DNA of 64,000 bases from JAJTHC01 sp044358835. Lineage in GTDB: Bacteria; Cyanobacteriota; Vampirovibrionia; Vampirovibrionales; JAJTHC01. Within the stretch, counting starts at the first letter, position 1, and each line of letters opens with the position of its first letter. The notes beneath the pieces are model-generated. The model made no database searches and was not told where the DNA came from. It was given only the letters and a program-made list of their open reading frames with translations. Positions 32,726 through 40,398 of this stretch are shown piece by piece. A program made the translations under genes and the position numbers. The DNA lies in contig JBIKNF010000001.1 in assembly GCA_044358835.1 (NCBI GenBank), positions 1 to 64,000 on the forward strand, written 5' to 3'.

Positions 32726-34279
32726 ATGACAAAAGACGACTTTACAGACCATTTAAACCGTAAAGCCTTGGCAGGGCAAGTTTTAGACACCCTACTTGAG
32801 CAAGAACAAGTGAAGGTGATGAGCCTAAACGGTGGCTGGGGTTCGGGCAAGACGTATTTTTTGGAATACATGAAACGCCACGCTGAAAAAAATGGCATTT
32901 TGTTCATTACTCACAACGTGTGGGAAAACGATTACTTGGACGATCCGTTTTTGTCGATTGTGAGCATTTTCTTAAAGGCATTAGAACCTGTCGCTTCGGA
33001 TGCAACAACTCCTATAGATGAAGACTTAGAAAACTACTGGAAAGAGACTAAAAAATGGGCTTACGGCTTGGCAGGACTTTTGAAAAATATCAAGTTTGAA
33101 TTTTCGCCTAGCTTTAGTTGGAAAACCCCTGAAGGTTGGACGTATTCGGTGAATGCTGGAAAAATTAAAATTGAGCCTGAAAAACCTACAGAAAAAGCCG
33201 ATTATATTAGCTTCCCCGAATTAAAAAAGACACTAATAGAGAAGTTTACTCATATTATAAAAGAACGAAACCAAACGGTTATTATTGCTATTGACGAGCT
33301 AGACCGTACACGCCCCGAATATGCGATACGCACGTTAGAAGTCATTAAGCACTTTTTTGATATAGACGGTTTAAAGTTTATTTTAGCGGTAGACAAAAAG
33401 CAGTTACAAAACACCGTAAAGCAAATGTTTGGTCAAGCCGCCGATACCGACTGCTACCTGCGTAAGTTCGTGGACTTAGAATGGAACTTACCTGAAGCGG
33501 ATTTGACGGATTATGTGGATGCCTTATTGAAAAAATACCCTGCTATTTTGGAGTGTTTGCAAAATCCAAACATATCTTCTATCTATTTAAATTCTGGATA
33601 CGTAACTTCTAGGAAAATGGAGACTGTAATCGAGCCAACCTTAATCCGTAAAATTACTGGAAATGACTCTGATTTAATGCTTAAACGTGACGAGCAAGAA
33701 AATATAGATATTCAGAACAACATCAGAAGTTTTTTAATTGACATTTATAAAAGTGAAGGACTTACTTTAAGAGATTTAGACAAACATTGCCTCAACTTTT
33801 CAATTGCTTTAAAGAAAATAGAAAAAGGAATAGGCATTAAAATTTTCTTCCCTCAGCTTTTCTTTTTACTTTTAATATTTAATAAAAAAGATAGTACAAA
33901 GTTTAATCAATTTAGGCAAGATTGTGAGAAATTATTTGCAACTCCTACAGAACGAGACATACAAAATGGATTTAACAGTTTATTAAGTAGATACTTCCCA
34001 CTAAAAAATCTACAAGACCGTCTAGGTGTACCTCCTAATCCCGATGGTATGAGAGGCGAGGTGGTGACAGAAGTCCATAACGGTACTTATTCGGGCTTAG
34101 CAATTTTATTTTATAGTCTTTTCACGGCTCTTTTTTCAAGTCAGAAAGAGATTACTCAATCGATAAGATTGATAGGGTTTCTGCCAGATTTGCAAAATAA
34201 GGACTTTATGGCTTTATTATTCTGTAATATTTTCCCGCTGTATTTTGAAGCCATTGACTTAAGTGGTGATTACGCATGA
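32726..34279 (+). CDS. KAP-family P-loop NTPase
   Basis: This 517-residue protein has Walker A GGWGSGKT (residues 36-43), Walker B VIIAIDELDR (residues 185-194, with DELDR extension) and ILAVDKKQL after it, all typical of KAP NTPases. A tract between the Walker motifs (WAYGLAGLLK) is only mildly hydrophobic. A TATAAT -10 is at 32686-32691. I chose ATG 32726 over 32708 because GAGGA lies between them. The 3' half (from about 33550) is much more AT-rich than the 5' half and the neighbours, which points to transferred or mosaic origin. Its stop overlaps the start of the helicase-nuclease gene (ATGA), so the two should be co-translated. The function is unknown. KAP proteins occur in several predicted defence operons. 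Confidence 0.85.
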   Translation: MTKDDFTDHLNRKALAGQVLDTLLEQEQVKVMSLNGGWGSGKTYFLEYMKRHAEKNGILFITHNVWENDYLDDPFLSIVSIFLKALEPVASDATTPIDEDLENYWKETKKWAYGLAGLLKNIKFEFSPSFSWKTPEGWTYSVNAGKIKIEPEKPTEKADYISFPELKKTLIEKFTHIIKERNQTVIIAIDELDRTRPEYAIRTLEVIKHFFDIDGLKFILAVDKKQLQNTVKQMFGQAADTDCYLRKFVDLEWNLPEADLTDYVDALLKKYPAILECLQNPNISSIYLNSGYVTSRKMETVIEPTLIRKITGNDSDLMLKRDEQENIDIQNNIRSFLIDIYKSEGLTLRDLDKHCLNFSIALKKIEKGIGIKIFFPQLFFLLLIFNKKDSTKFNQFRQDCEKLFATPTERDIQNGFNSLLSRYFPLKNLQDRLGVPPNPDGMRGEVVTEVHNGTYSGLAILFYSLFTALFSSQKEITQSIRLIGFLPDLQNKDFMALLFCNIFPLYFEAIDLSGDYA

Positions 34280-37200
34280 CCCCCACCACATGGATCGATC
34301 AGCTTTTGGAAGGCACGCCCAGCGTCTACAGTGTGGGCATGGGGCAGGGCTTGCTCGACTACGTCCAGCAAAACATCCAACTCAACCCCGAACAAGCCGA
34401 CGCCTGCTTCACCCCCATACATCAACCCTTGCAAGTCTTGGCAGGGGCAGGCACGGGCAAAACCATGCTCATCACCGCGCGCTACCTCACGCTGTTGCAT
34501 GAACTGCTGCACACGCAAACCCCCCAAGCCGAAAGCCGCATTTTGGTGATGACCTTCACCAAAAAAGCCGCGGGCGAAATGAAAGAACGTATTCATCACC
34601 ACCTGAAACAAGCGGGCTACACAGGGGCGTTGCCTGATGAAAACATCACCACCTTTAACAGTTTCGGCCAAGGCTTTCTCATGCGTCACGCCCAAGAAGC
34701 CGGCCTCAAAGACGGCGTTTGCGTGCTGGATGACGTGGAGCAAGCCCGCGTAAAAACCACGATCAATCAACGCATCCTAAAAGGCAAAGCCCGTAACCTA
34801 GAAAGCACGCTAAAGCGTTACGGCTTGTTTCCTGTCCCGAACCCTCCCCCTAGCCCTCTCCCAGAGGGAGAGGGAATAAGACAAGGCATCGCCAAAGACG
34901 TGCTGGCCCCTGCCAAGCTCGCCCGCTGGGGCGTTAAAAAAGACCCCGATGCCTTCCTCGACACCGTGTGGGAGGTCATCCAAAAAGCGAAAAGCTACGG
35001 GCTGGATCCGCAAGCGTTTCGCAGGCTAGCACGCCAGCAATGCCTCGCCTTTAGCGACACGGTGAAAACGCTTCCTACGACAGAGGCTAGCACGATCAGC
35101 GAACTTTACACGTCGTGGGCAAGGCATTTAAAAACGCTAAGCACCCCTGCGTGGGAAGCGGGTCTGCATCCCTTGGGCGATTGGAAGGACGACAAAGACG
35201 CCTATAAGGCATTGCTGGATCCTGCCGTGTTTAAGGCCCATCCCGCGATTCAAATGAGCCGAACCCCCAAAATTGATGGCATTTTACCGCCTGAAGCCAC
35301 CGACTGGCAGGCCTTAGACGCCCATACCCAAAGCGAACTCGCTTTTGTGGATGTCATTACCGCCGTCTATGCCTTGTATCAAGAACGTTTATGGCTCGAT
35401 GGCGTGATTGATTATGATGATCAAATCAACCTGACCTTGCACACCTTGCAACACAACGACGCCTTACGACGCAAGTATCAAGACTGGTTTTCGGCCATTA
35501 TGGTAGACGAATTTCAAGACACCAACGGCAGTCAATTGGCGTTGTTGAAGTGCTTGATGCGTCACCCTGAACAGGGGTGGAAGGACGTTGAAAACCACGG
35601 AAACCTAAGCGTCGTAGGTGACGTGAAACAGTCGATTTACAGTTTTCGCTTCGCACAAAAAGAAAATGTGTCGCTGATTTTTGAAGGACTCACGCCGAAG
35701 CAGGTGTCCTTGGTGCGCAACTATCGATCGCGGGCGGGCATTTTGCATGTGGCCAATCACGTGGCAGAACACACGGCGGAAACCCCTGCCTTGCGAGATG
35801 CTCACTTAGAAGCTTTTAAAACGTCTGACAGTAAGCATCCGACCGAAGCGACGGCGTACTATTTTGGTACGCAATCCGACGGTAAAAAATGGGAGGGGTC
35901 AGCGAGTCTGCGCTTTGAACATGCCAGTCAAACGCTGGTGCAAGGCTTGGTGAAGGACTATCTTTCGCATCAAGCAGAGAATCGCGAAACGCCGTTTTTG
36001 TGGAAGTCGCATTGCATTTTAGGTCGGAGTCATGCTCAACTTCAAAGCGTCGCTAATTTGTTGGAAGCCAAAAATATTCCTTTTGTCATGGAACGAGACG
36101 GTGCGATGTTCGCCCATCCTTTGATTCAGCAGGCGTGGGCGTTTTTAGAAGCGGTCAAAGACCCCACCAACCCGATGTGGATCGTGAAATTGTTGTCGCC
36201 CTTTGTGGCTCCGTTACGCTTGCTGCACGCCGTTCAGGCGGTGGAAAGCGTCCCTCACCCTAGCCCTCTCCCTAAGGGAGAGGGGACTTTTGTCGACAAG
36301 CTCTTAGACGCCCTCGCTCAAACGGACGGCATCACAGCTCACACGATGCAAACTCTGACGACGTTACTTCACGCCGTGCTTCAAACGCATCAACACAACG
36401 CCTTTGAAGCCCCTCAAACGCTCGTTGCTCAGTTCGCCGATGCCCTGCTCGCAAGCCAACCGCCATCGAAGCATCCAGCGAAGGAACGGGCGTTATTGTT
36501 GGCGTTTGGCGATTTATGCCAGCGTCATTATGAGCGTTTGGGCAAGCGATACAGTGTGGCGGAATTGATGAAGGGCCTAGAGAAAGACAAGGCGAATCCG
36601 CAGTTTAGCTTGCCACTCAAGCATATTCGTTCGGCGCGGGGGGTCAATGCAGTGCGTTTGATGACGTTTCATGCATCCAAAGGCTTGGAGTTCCCTCACG
36701 TTCATGTGTTGTGGTTTGGCAAATCGCCCGCAAACACCACGGGCATGAGCTTTGACCCACAGTTTAAGCCGAAAGCAGGCGTGGGATTCATCCTACACAA
36801 GACGCTCGAAGATGACGCTGATACGCTGAAATACAGCCTGTATAAGTCCTTGTGGCGTAACCCCCGAGACGATTTTGAAAGTCGCCGTTTGTTTTACGTG
36901 GCCTTGACTCGGGCCGAAAAAAGCGTGACGCTGTATTGCGATGCTCAAAAGCTTGCCAAAGATCCGTGGCTCAAGCTAGAAGCGAATCCGCAAACGCCTC
37001 AACAGGTGCAGATTTTAGTAGAAAATGACGATGCGGACGTGTTCACCGCTTTTTACGACGCCTTTAAAAATGCCCCTATCTTGCCGAATCCACAAGATGC
37101 AACAGACTTAGCAGGAGCAGAACTTCCACGGCTTTCCCCACGCTTAAAAGAAAAGCTCGGTGCCTTTAACGCCTCGCAAGAAGCGGTGTCGATCGTGAGC

Positions 37201-38049
37201 TTTTCAGGCTTGCAGGAGCTTGAAAAATGTCCGCTGAAATACTGGTTTCAACAGATCCGCCGTTTGCCTGTGCCGAAAGAAAGCGAAACGCTTGAGAGCC
37301 TCACCGCCTTTGAACGAGCGCCCTTACGAGGCAAAACGGTGCATCGCCTGATTGAAACCTATTACCGTTACGCCAGCATAAGCCGAGCAAGCGTTTTAGA
37401 AGAACGCCTCAACACCGTAATGCAGCAGAGCTTGGGGCATTTAAACGAGGGGGATCAAACTCTCATTCAAGCCGAAGTCCTCAATATGTACGACGGCTTC
37501 TTGAAAAGCGAGTTCACCTTAGAAGGCCTAGAGGCTCAAGGCTACACGGTTTTAGCCCCTGAACAATCGGTACGCTTTAAGCTCTTGCCTAGCGTAACGG
37601 GGGGACGTTTGGCTCACATCGTCAAGGGGCAGGTGGATGCGATTTTGTATCACAAGGCAACCGACAGTTACGGGCTGATTGATTTTAAAACGAACCGTAC
37701 ACTCAAAGAAGAGACCAAAGCCCGTTATTTTGAGCAAATGGCGTTATATCGACTGGGTTTGCAGTTGAACAACCCGCATGTGCAGGTGGAAGCCCGCCGT
37801 TGTGCCTTGGTGCATTTGACGCAAAACAGTGTGCCACAAGCGTTTGCTTTACCCAGCACCTACGATTTGGGTGAAGATCTGGCGGTGACACCGTGGTTAA
37901 AAACGCAGTTGCTTCAGTTGGAAGCCCTACTTGCCAGCACTGATCGCGAACCAAAGGCGTCGATGAATCCCCCGTGCGAGCATTGTGCGTACAAACCCCA
38001 CTGCTCGCAATCTATACCATTTAAACATCCCACCGAATCTGTGTTATAG
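34276..38049 (+). CDS. UvrD/REP helicase fused to PD-(D/E)XK nuclease with Fe-S Cys motif (AddA/RecB-like)
   Basis: This 1257-residue DNA end-processing enzyme has UvrD motifs: Q-motif LNPEQADACF, Walker A AGAGTGKT (residues 56-63), Ia MTFTKKAAGEM, II IMVDEFQDTN (about 409-418), III SVVGDVKQSIYSFR, IV VSLVRNYRS, V LMTFHASKGLEF and VI RLFYVALTRAE. C-terminally, GKTVHRLIETYYRY, then VKGQVDAILYHK and GLIDFKTNR (about 1130-1140) form a RecB-type nuclease. Cys in LEKCPLKYW and CEHCAYKPHC could hold an Fe-S cluster as in AddB, Cas4 or AdnAB. No AddB partner is adjacent; the KAP gene overlaps its start. Two palindromic repeats are inserted in frame. It ends with codons from a solo repeat arm. Confidence 0.88.
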   Translation: MTPTTWIDQLLEGTPSVYSVGMGQGLLDYVQQNIQLNPEQADACFTPIHQPLQVLAGAGTGKTMLITARYLTLLHELLHTQTPQAESRILVMTFTKKAAGEMKERIHHHLKQAGYTGALPDENITTFNSFGQGFLMRHAQEAGLKDGVCVLDDVEQARVKTTINQRILKGKARNLESTLKRYGLFPVPNPPPSPLPEGEGIRQGIAKDVLAPAKLARWGVKKDPDAFLDTVWEVIQKAKSYGLDPQAFRRLARQQCLAFSDTVKTLPTTEASTISELYTSWARHLKTLSTPAWEAGLHPLGDWKDDKDAYKALLDPAVFKAHPAIQMSRTPKIDGILPPEATDWQALDAHTQSELAFVDVITAVYALYQERLWLDGVIDYDDQINLTLHTLQHNDALRRKYQDWFSAIMVDEFQDTNGSQLALLKCLMRHPEQGWKDVENHGNLSVVGDVKQSIYSFRFAQKENVSLIFEGLTPKQVSLVRNYRSRAGILHVANHVAEHTAETPALRDAHLEAFKTSDSKHPTEATAYYFGTQSDGKKWEGSASLRFEHASQTLVQGLVKDYLSHQAENRETPFLWKSHCILGRSHAQLQSVANLLEAKNIPFVMERDGAMFAHPLIQQAWAFLEAVKDPTNPMWIVKLLSPFVAPLRLLHAVQAVESVPHPSPLPKGEGTFVDKLLDALAQTDGITAHTMQTLTTLLHAVLQTHQHNAFEAPQTLVAQFADALLASQPPSKHPAKERALLLAFGDLCQRHYERLGKRYSVAELMKGLEKDKANPQFSLPLKHIRSARGVNAVRLMTFHASKGLEFPHVHVLWFGKSPANTTGMSFDPQFKPKAGVGFILHKTLEDDADTLKYSLYKSLWRNPRDDFESRRLFYVALTRAEKSVTLYCDAQKLAKDPWLKLEANPQTPQQVQILVENDDADVFTAFYDAFKNAPILPNPQDATDLAGAELPRLSPRLKEKLGAFNASQEAVSIVSFSGLQELEKCPLKYWFQQIRRLPVPKESETLESLTAFERAPLRGKTVHRLIETYYRYASISRASVLEERLNTVMQQSLGHLNEGDQTLIQAEVLNMYDGFLKSEFTLEGLEAQGYTVLAPEQSVRFKLLPSVTGGRLAHIVKGQVDAILYHKATDSYGLIDFKTNRTLKEETKARYFEQMALYRLGLQLNNPHVQVEARRCALVHLTQNSVPQAFALPSTYDLGEDLAVTPWLKTQLLQLEALLASTDREPKASMNPPCEHCAYKPHCSQSIPFKHPTESVL
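34838..34874. repeat. In-frame palindromic repeat in helicase gene (copy 1)
   Basis: CCCTCTCCC-AGA-GGGAGAGGG (34854-34874), preceded by CCCTCCCCCTAG, encodes NPPPSPLPEGEG in the helicase. The same 33-base unit with few changes recurs in the same gene at 36252-36284. Such palindromes are typical of REP-like repeats that sit between genes in other bacteria. Confidence 0.85.
36252..36284. repeat. In-frame palindromic repeat in helicase gene (copy 2)
   Basis: CCCTCACCCTAG followed by CCCTCTCCC-TAA-GGGAGAGGG (36264-36284) encodes PHPSPLPKGEG. The TAA in the loop is out of frame, so reading continues. Its frame and coding meaning are the same as those of copy 1. Confidence 0.85.
38014..38026. repeat. 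Solo arm of the structured repeat in helicase 3' end
   Basis: ATACCATTTAAAC is the outer arm sequence of repeat copies 1 and 4. It lies inside the last codons of the helicase-nuclease gene, which therefore ends with sequence of repeat origin. Confidence 0.55.
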
Positions 38050-38081
38050 TAAAAAAATGTTCCAGTATGGGAGTCCCTATT

Positions 38082-38873
38082 GTGCCTAATGTGTCTAATT
38101 TTACCAGTGCTTCTCTCCTTTCAGCAGATGCGCTCCGCACCCTAGACGCCTTCAAGCAGTCGCACCCGCAATGGCAGCGCCTCAGCCATGTGGCCATTAT
38201 TATGGACGGCAACCGCCGTTGGGCCAAAGAACGTTTCATGCCGTCGCTTTTCGGGCATAAGGAAGGCAGTAAGCGCCTCAAAGAAATCATTAGCGCTTCC
38301 ACACTCTTAGAACTCGACACCCTAAGCACCTACGCCTTTAGCACCGAAAATTGGCAACGGAGCCAAACCGAAGTGTCTTACCTAATGAAGCTGATGGCGG
38401 AGGTTCTTTCAGATGATCTCCACACGCTGGCGGATTTGGGCGTGCGCATTCGAGTTCTGGGTCAGCAGGAGGCGTTGCCGTCTTATTTAAAAGACGTGCT
38501 TCAACACGCTGAAGCCGAAACCGCTTTAAATACAGGGCTTGAACTACAATTGGCCATTAACTATGGGGGGCGTGCTGAACTGACTCAGGCGGTGCAGAAA
38601 ATTGCCACGCTGGTGCAAGAAGGCCTCTTACAGCCAGCAGAAATTAGCGAAGCCACCATTGAAGCGCAGTTAAGTGGGGGGGCAAACCCTTGTGCGGAAC
38701 CCGATCTGGTGATTCGCACCAGTGGAGAACAGCGTTTAAGCAACTTTTTGATTTGGCAATCCGCCTACAGTGAATTGTATTTCACCCCCATCCCTTGGCC
38801 TGATTTTACGGTGCAAGCGTATTGCCACGCCTTAGGCACGTATTTCCAACGTAAGCGCCGTTTTGGTTGTTAA
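38082..38873 (+). CDS. uppS: Isoprenyl transferase UppS (undecaprenyl diphosphate synthase)
   Basis: UppS makes the C55 lipid carrier for peptidoglycan and LPS. The 263-residue protein has HVAIIMDGNRRWAKERF, FGHKEGSKRLKEII, LSTYAFSTENWQRS and NPCAEPDLVIRTSGEQRLSNFLIWQSAYSELYF. I start it at GTG 38082, which has GGGAG eight bases upstream; ATG 38067 (five codons earlier) has no ribosome site. TATAGT (38045-38050) may be its -10, and a 10-codon reading frame begins at 38057 just ahead of it. The metzincin gene follows after 11 bases. Confidence 0.93.
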   Translation: MPNVSNFTSASLLSADALRTLDAFKQSHPQWQRLSHVAIIMDGNRRWAKERFMPSLFGHKEGSKRLKEIISASTLLELDTLSTYAFSTENWQRSQTEVSYLMKLMAEVLSDDLHTLADLGVRIRVLGQQEALPSYLKDVLQHAEAETALNTGLELQLAINYGGRAELTQAVQKIATLVQEGLLQPAEISEATIEAQLSGGANPCAEPDLVIRTSGEQRLSNFLIWQSAYSELYFTPIPWPDFTVQAYCHALGTYFQRKRRFGC

Positions 38874-38884
38874 AAAGGATGCCC

Positions 38885-40024
38885 ATGAAGTCGTTGAGCG
38901 TGTATGTCGCCTTGCTTACTCTGGTGTGGATCGTCCTCCTTCCCTTAGGCGTTCAGGTTGAGCAAGCCTTAGGCGCCCAAACCCTTCAAGCCACGCCTTC
39001 AGTTACGCCTGCTTCAACGGCTTTTGTGGAACACATGCGCCACCACGGCCAGTTTCTTGTTTGGCGGCAAACCACACTCCGCGTCTACACCAGTCACCCC
39101 CAATATAAAACGCTCATTGAACAGGCCTTTGCTCGGTGGCAAGGGGCTTTACAGGACACCCACCCCCTGAACCTACACTGGGTCAACACCCCTCACGATG
39201 CACACCTTTCCATTGAATTTGTGGACGCCATTGACTTACCCATCCAAGCAAATGCCCCCCCCCACCGCAGAGGCTACATCGCGGGGCTAAGCACCCCCCA
39301 CACTTACAGCGAACAAGGGCTTCAGCACGTACGAATGCAATGCGCCTTGTTCAATCGTGGGGGGATTCCGCAGAAAAACGACGTCTTGGCCCGCGTATTG
39401 CTCCATGAAATGGGGCATGCCTTGGGTTTGTGGGGGCATAGCACCAATCCTTATGACGTGATGCACGCCAGTTTTGTGCATAGTATCGCCCCAGAAGCGG
39501 ATCCCCAATTCGCCCTGCAAAACGGGGATGTTCGCCTGATTCAGGGGGTGTATGCCCACGCCAAAGCATCGAAAGATTCTTCTGGTCTCAACGCCCTCCC
39601 CCCCGCGATGCAAGCCGTTGCGTGGGCAAAGGCCGAAGCGCAGGCCAATCCAACAGGGTTGTCATTCTGGCAATATGCCCGCGCCTTACGCCAAGCCAAT
39701 GAGTGGCCTGAGGCCACGCGTCAGTATCAAAAGGCGCTCGCTTATGGTGGGGTAAATCCCGCGCTGTACCTAGAATTTGTGCAATGTTTGGAACGTCAAG
39801 CCCGTAATACGGAAGCCTTGGCTTTTTTAAGCGAACGCTTGCCCAAGGGGTATGAAACAGAAGGGCGTTTACAGTTAGAAAAGGCCTATGTGTTGCTAAA
39901 ATTAAAGCGTGTGGAAGAAGCGAAAGTCGTGTTTAAAGAAAGCTTAGCACAACAGGCCTCACTCGCTAAAAGCCCAGTGGCTCAAGCGCTTAGCAAGCTA
40001 TTGGGAGACGATAGTATGCGATAG
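38885..40024 (+). CDS. Secreted metzincin-type zinc protease with TPR tail
   Basis: This 379-residue protein has a signal peptide (KSLSVYVALLTLVWIVLLPLG), a matrixin-like catalytic part with HEMGHALGLWGHS (HExxHxxGxxH zinc motif) and DVMHAS (Met-turn), and C-terminal tetratricopeptide-like repeats (ARALRQANEWPEATRQYQKAL, YVLLKLKRVEEAKVVFKES). It probably degrades or processes proteins in the periplasm or outside. ATG 38885 follows AAAAAGG at six bases; ATG 38879 is also possible. It is probably co-transcribed with uppS. Substrate unknown. Confidence 0.82.
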   Translation: MKSLSVYVALLTLVWIVLLPLGVQVEQALGAQTLQATPSVTPASTAFVEHMRHHGQFLVWRQTTLRVYTSHPQYKTLIEQAFARWQGALQDTHPLNLHWVNTPHDAHLSIEFVDAIDLPIQANAPPHRRGYIAGLSTPHTYSEQGLQHVRMQCALFNRGGIPQKNDVLARVLLHEMGHALGLWGHSTNPYDVMHASFVHSIAPEADPQFALQNGDVRLIQGVYAHAKASKDSSGLNALPPAMQAVAWAKAEAQANPTGLSFWQYARALRQANEWPEATRQYQKALAYGGVNPALYLEFVQCLERQARNTEALAFLSERLPKGYETEGRLQLEKAYVLLKLKRVEEAKVVFKESLAQQASLAKSPVAQALSKLLGDDSMR

Positions 40025-40161
40025 AAATCTCAAAAATCGTGCAGGTTATGCACTGGGCAAAGGGCTTAAAAATAGGGTATACTGAAAAAGAGTGGCTTTT
40101 TTTGAAAACGCCTTCGCACCCTCAAAAATTCATTGAAAATCGAGTCAAAAACGGGTCTCGT

Positions 40162-40287
40162 GTGGCCAAAAATCAGACTTTCGTGGACAAAAATCGGACT
40201 TTCAGGGCCAGAAAACAGACTTTCATGGCCAGAAAACAGACTTTCATGGCCAAAAATCAGACTTTCGTGTGTCAAAAATCGACTTTC
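40162..40287. repeat. 21-bp tandem repeat (minisatellite), six units
   Basis: Six head-to-tail 21-base units start at 40162, 40183, 40204, 40225, 40246 and 40267, each ending (A/G)ACTTTC with variable starts GTGG, GTGG, AGGG, ATGG, ATGG and GTGT. Because 21 is a multiple of three, both strands stay open, giving heptads such as MAKNQTF or HESLIFG. The last unit and the following CGACACACG form a hairpin (GTGTGTC/GACACAC). No start or ribosome site supports translation. Confidence 0.9.
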
Positions 40288-40398
40288 CGACACACGAAAT
40301 TAGGGCGTTTCTATACATCGTACACGCACAACTTTTCTTAACCTATGCTACACTATAGATTCCGACAAATAGGTTCGTCCACACGTGAAGGGGAAGTC

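Noticed and set aside
34854..36284. Premature stop or frameshift at the palindromic repeats
   Set aside because: Both units keep the frame, and helicase motifs continue after each.
40162..40287. CRISPR-like array
   Set aside because: Units are contiguous without spacers and no cas genes are near.
40039..40341. Open reading frames of 75-100 codons through the tandem repeat on both strands
   Set aside because: They exist only because a 21-base unit keeps phase; there is no ribosome site, and composition follows the repeat. Treated as a DNA repeat.
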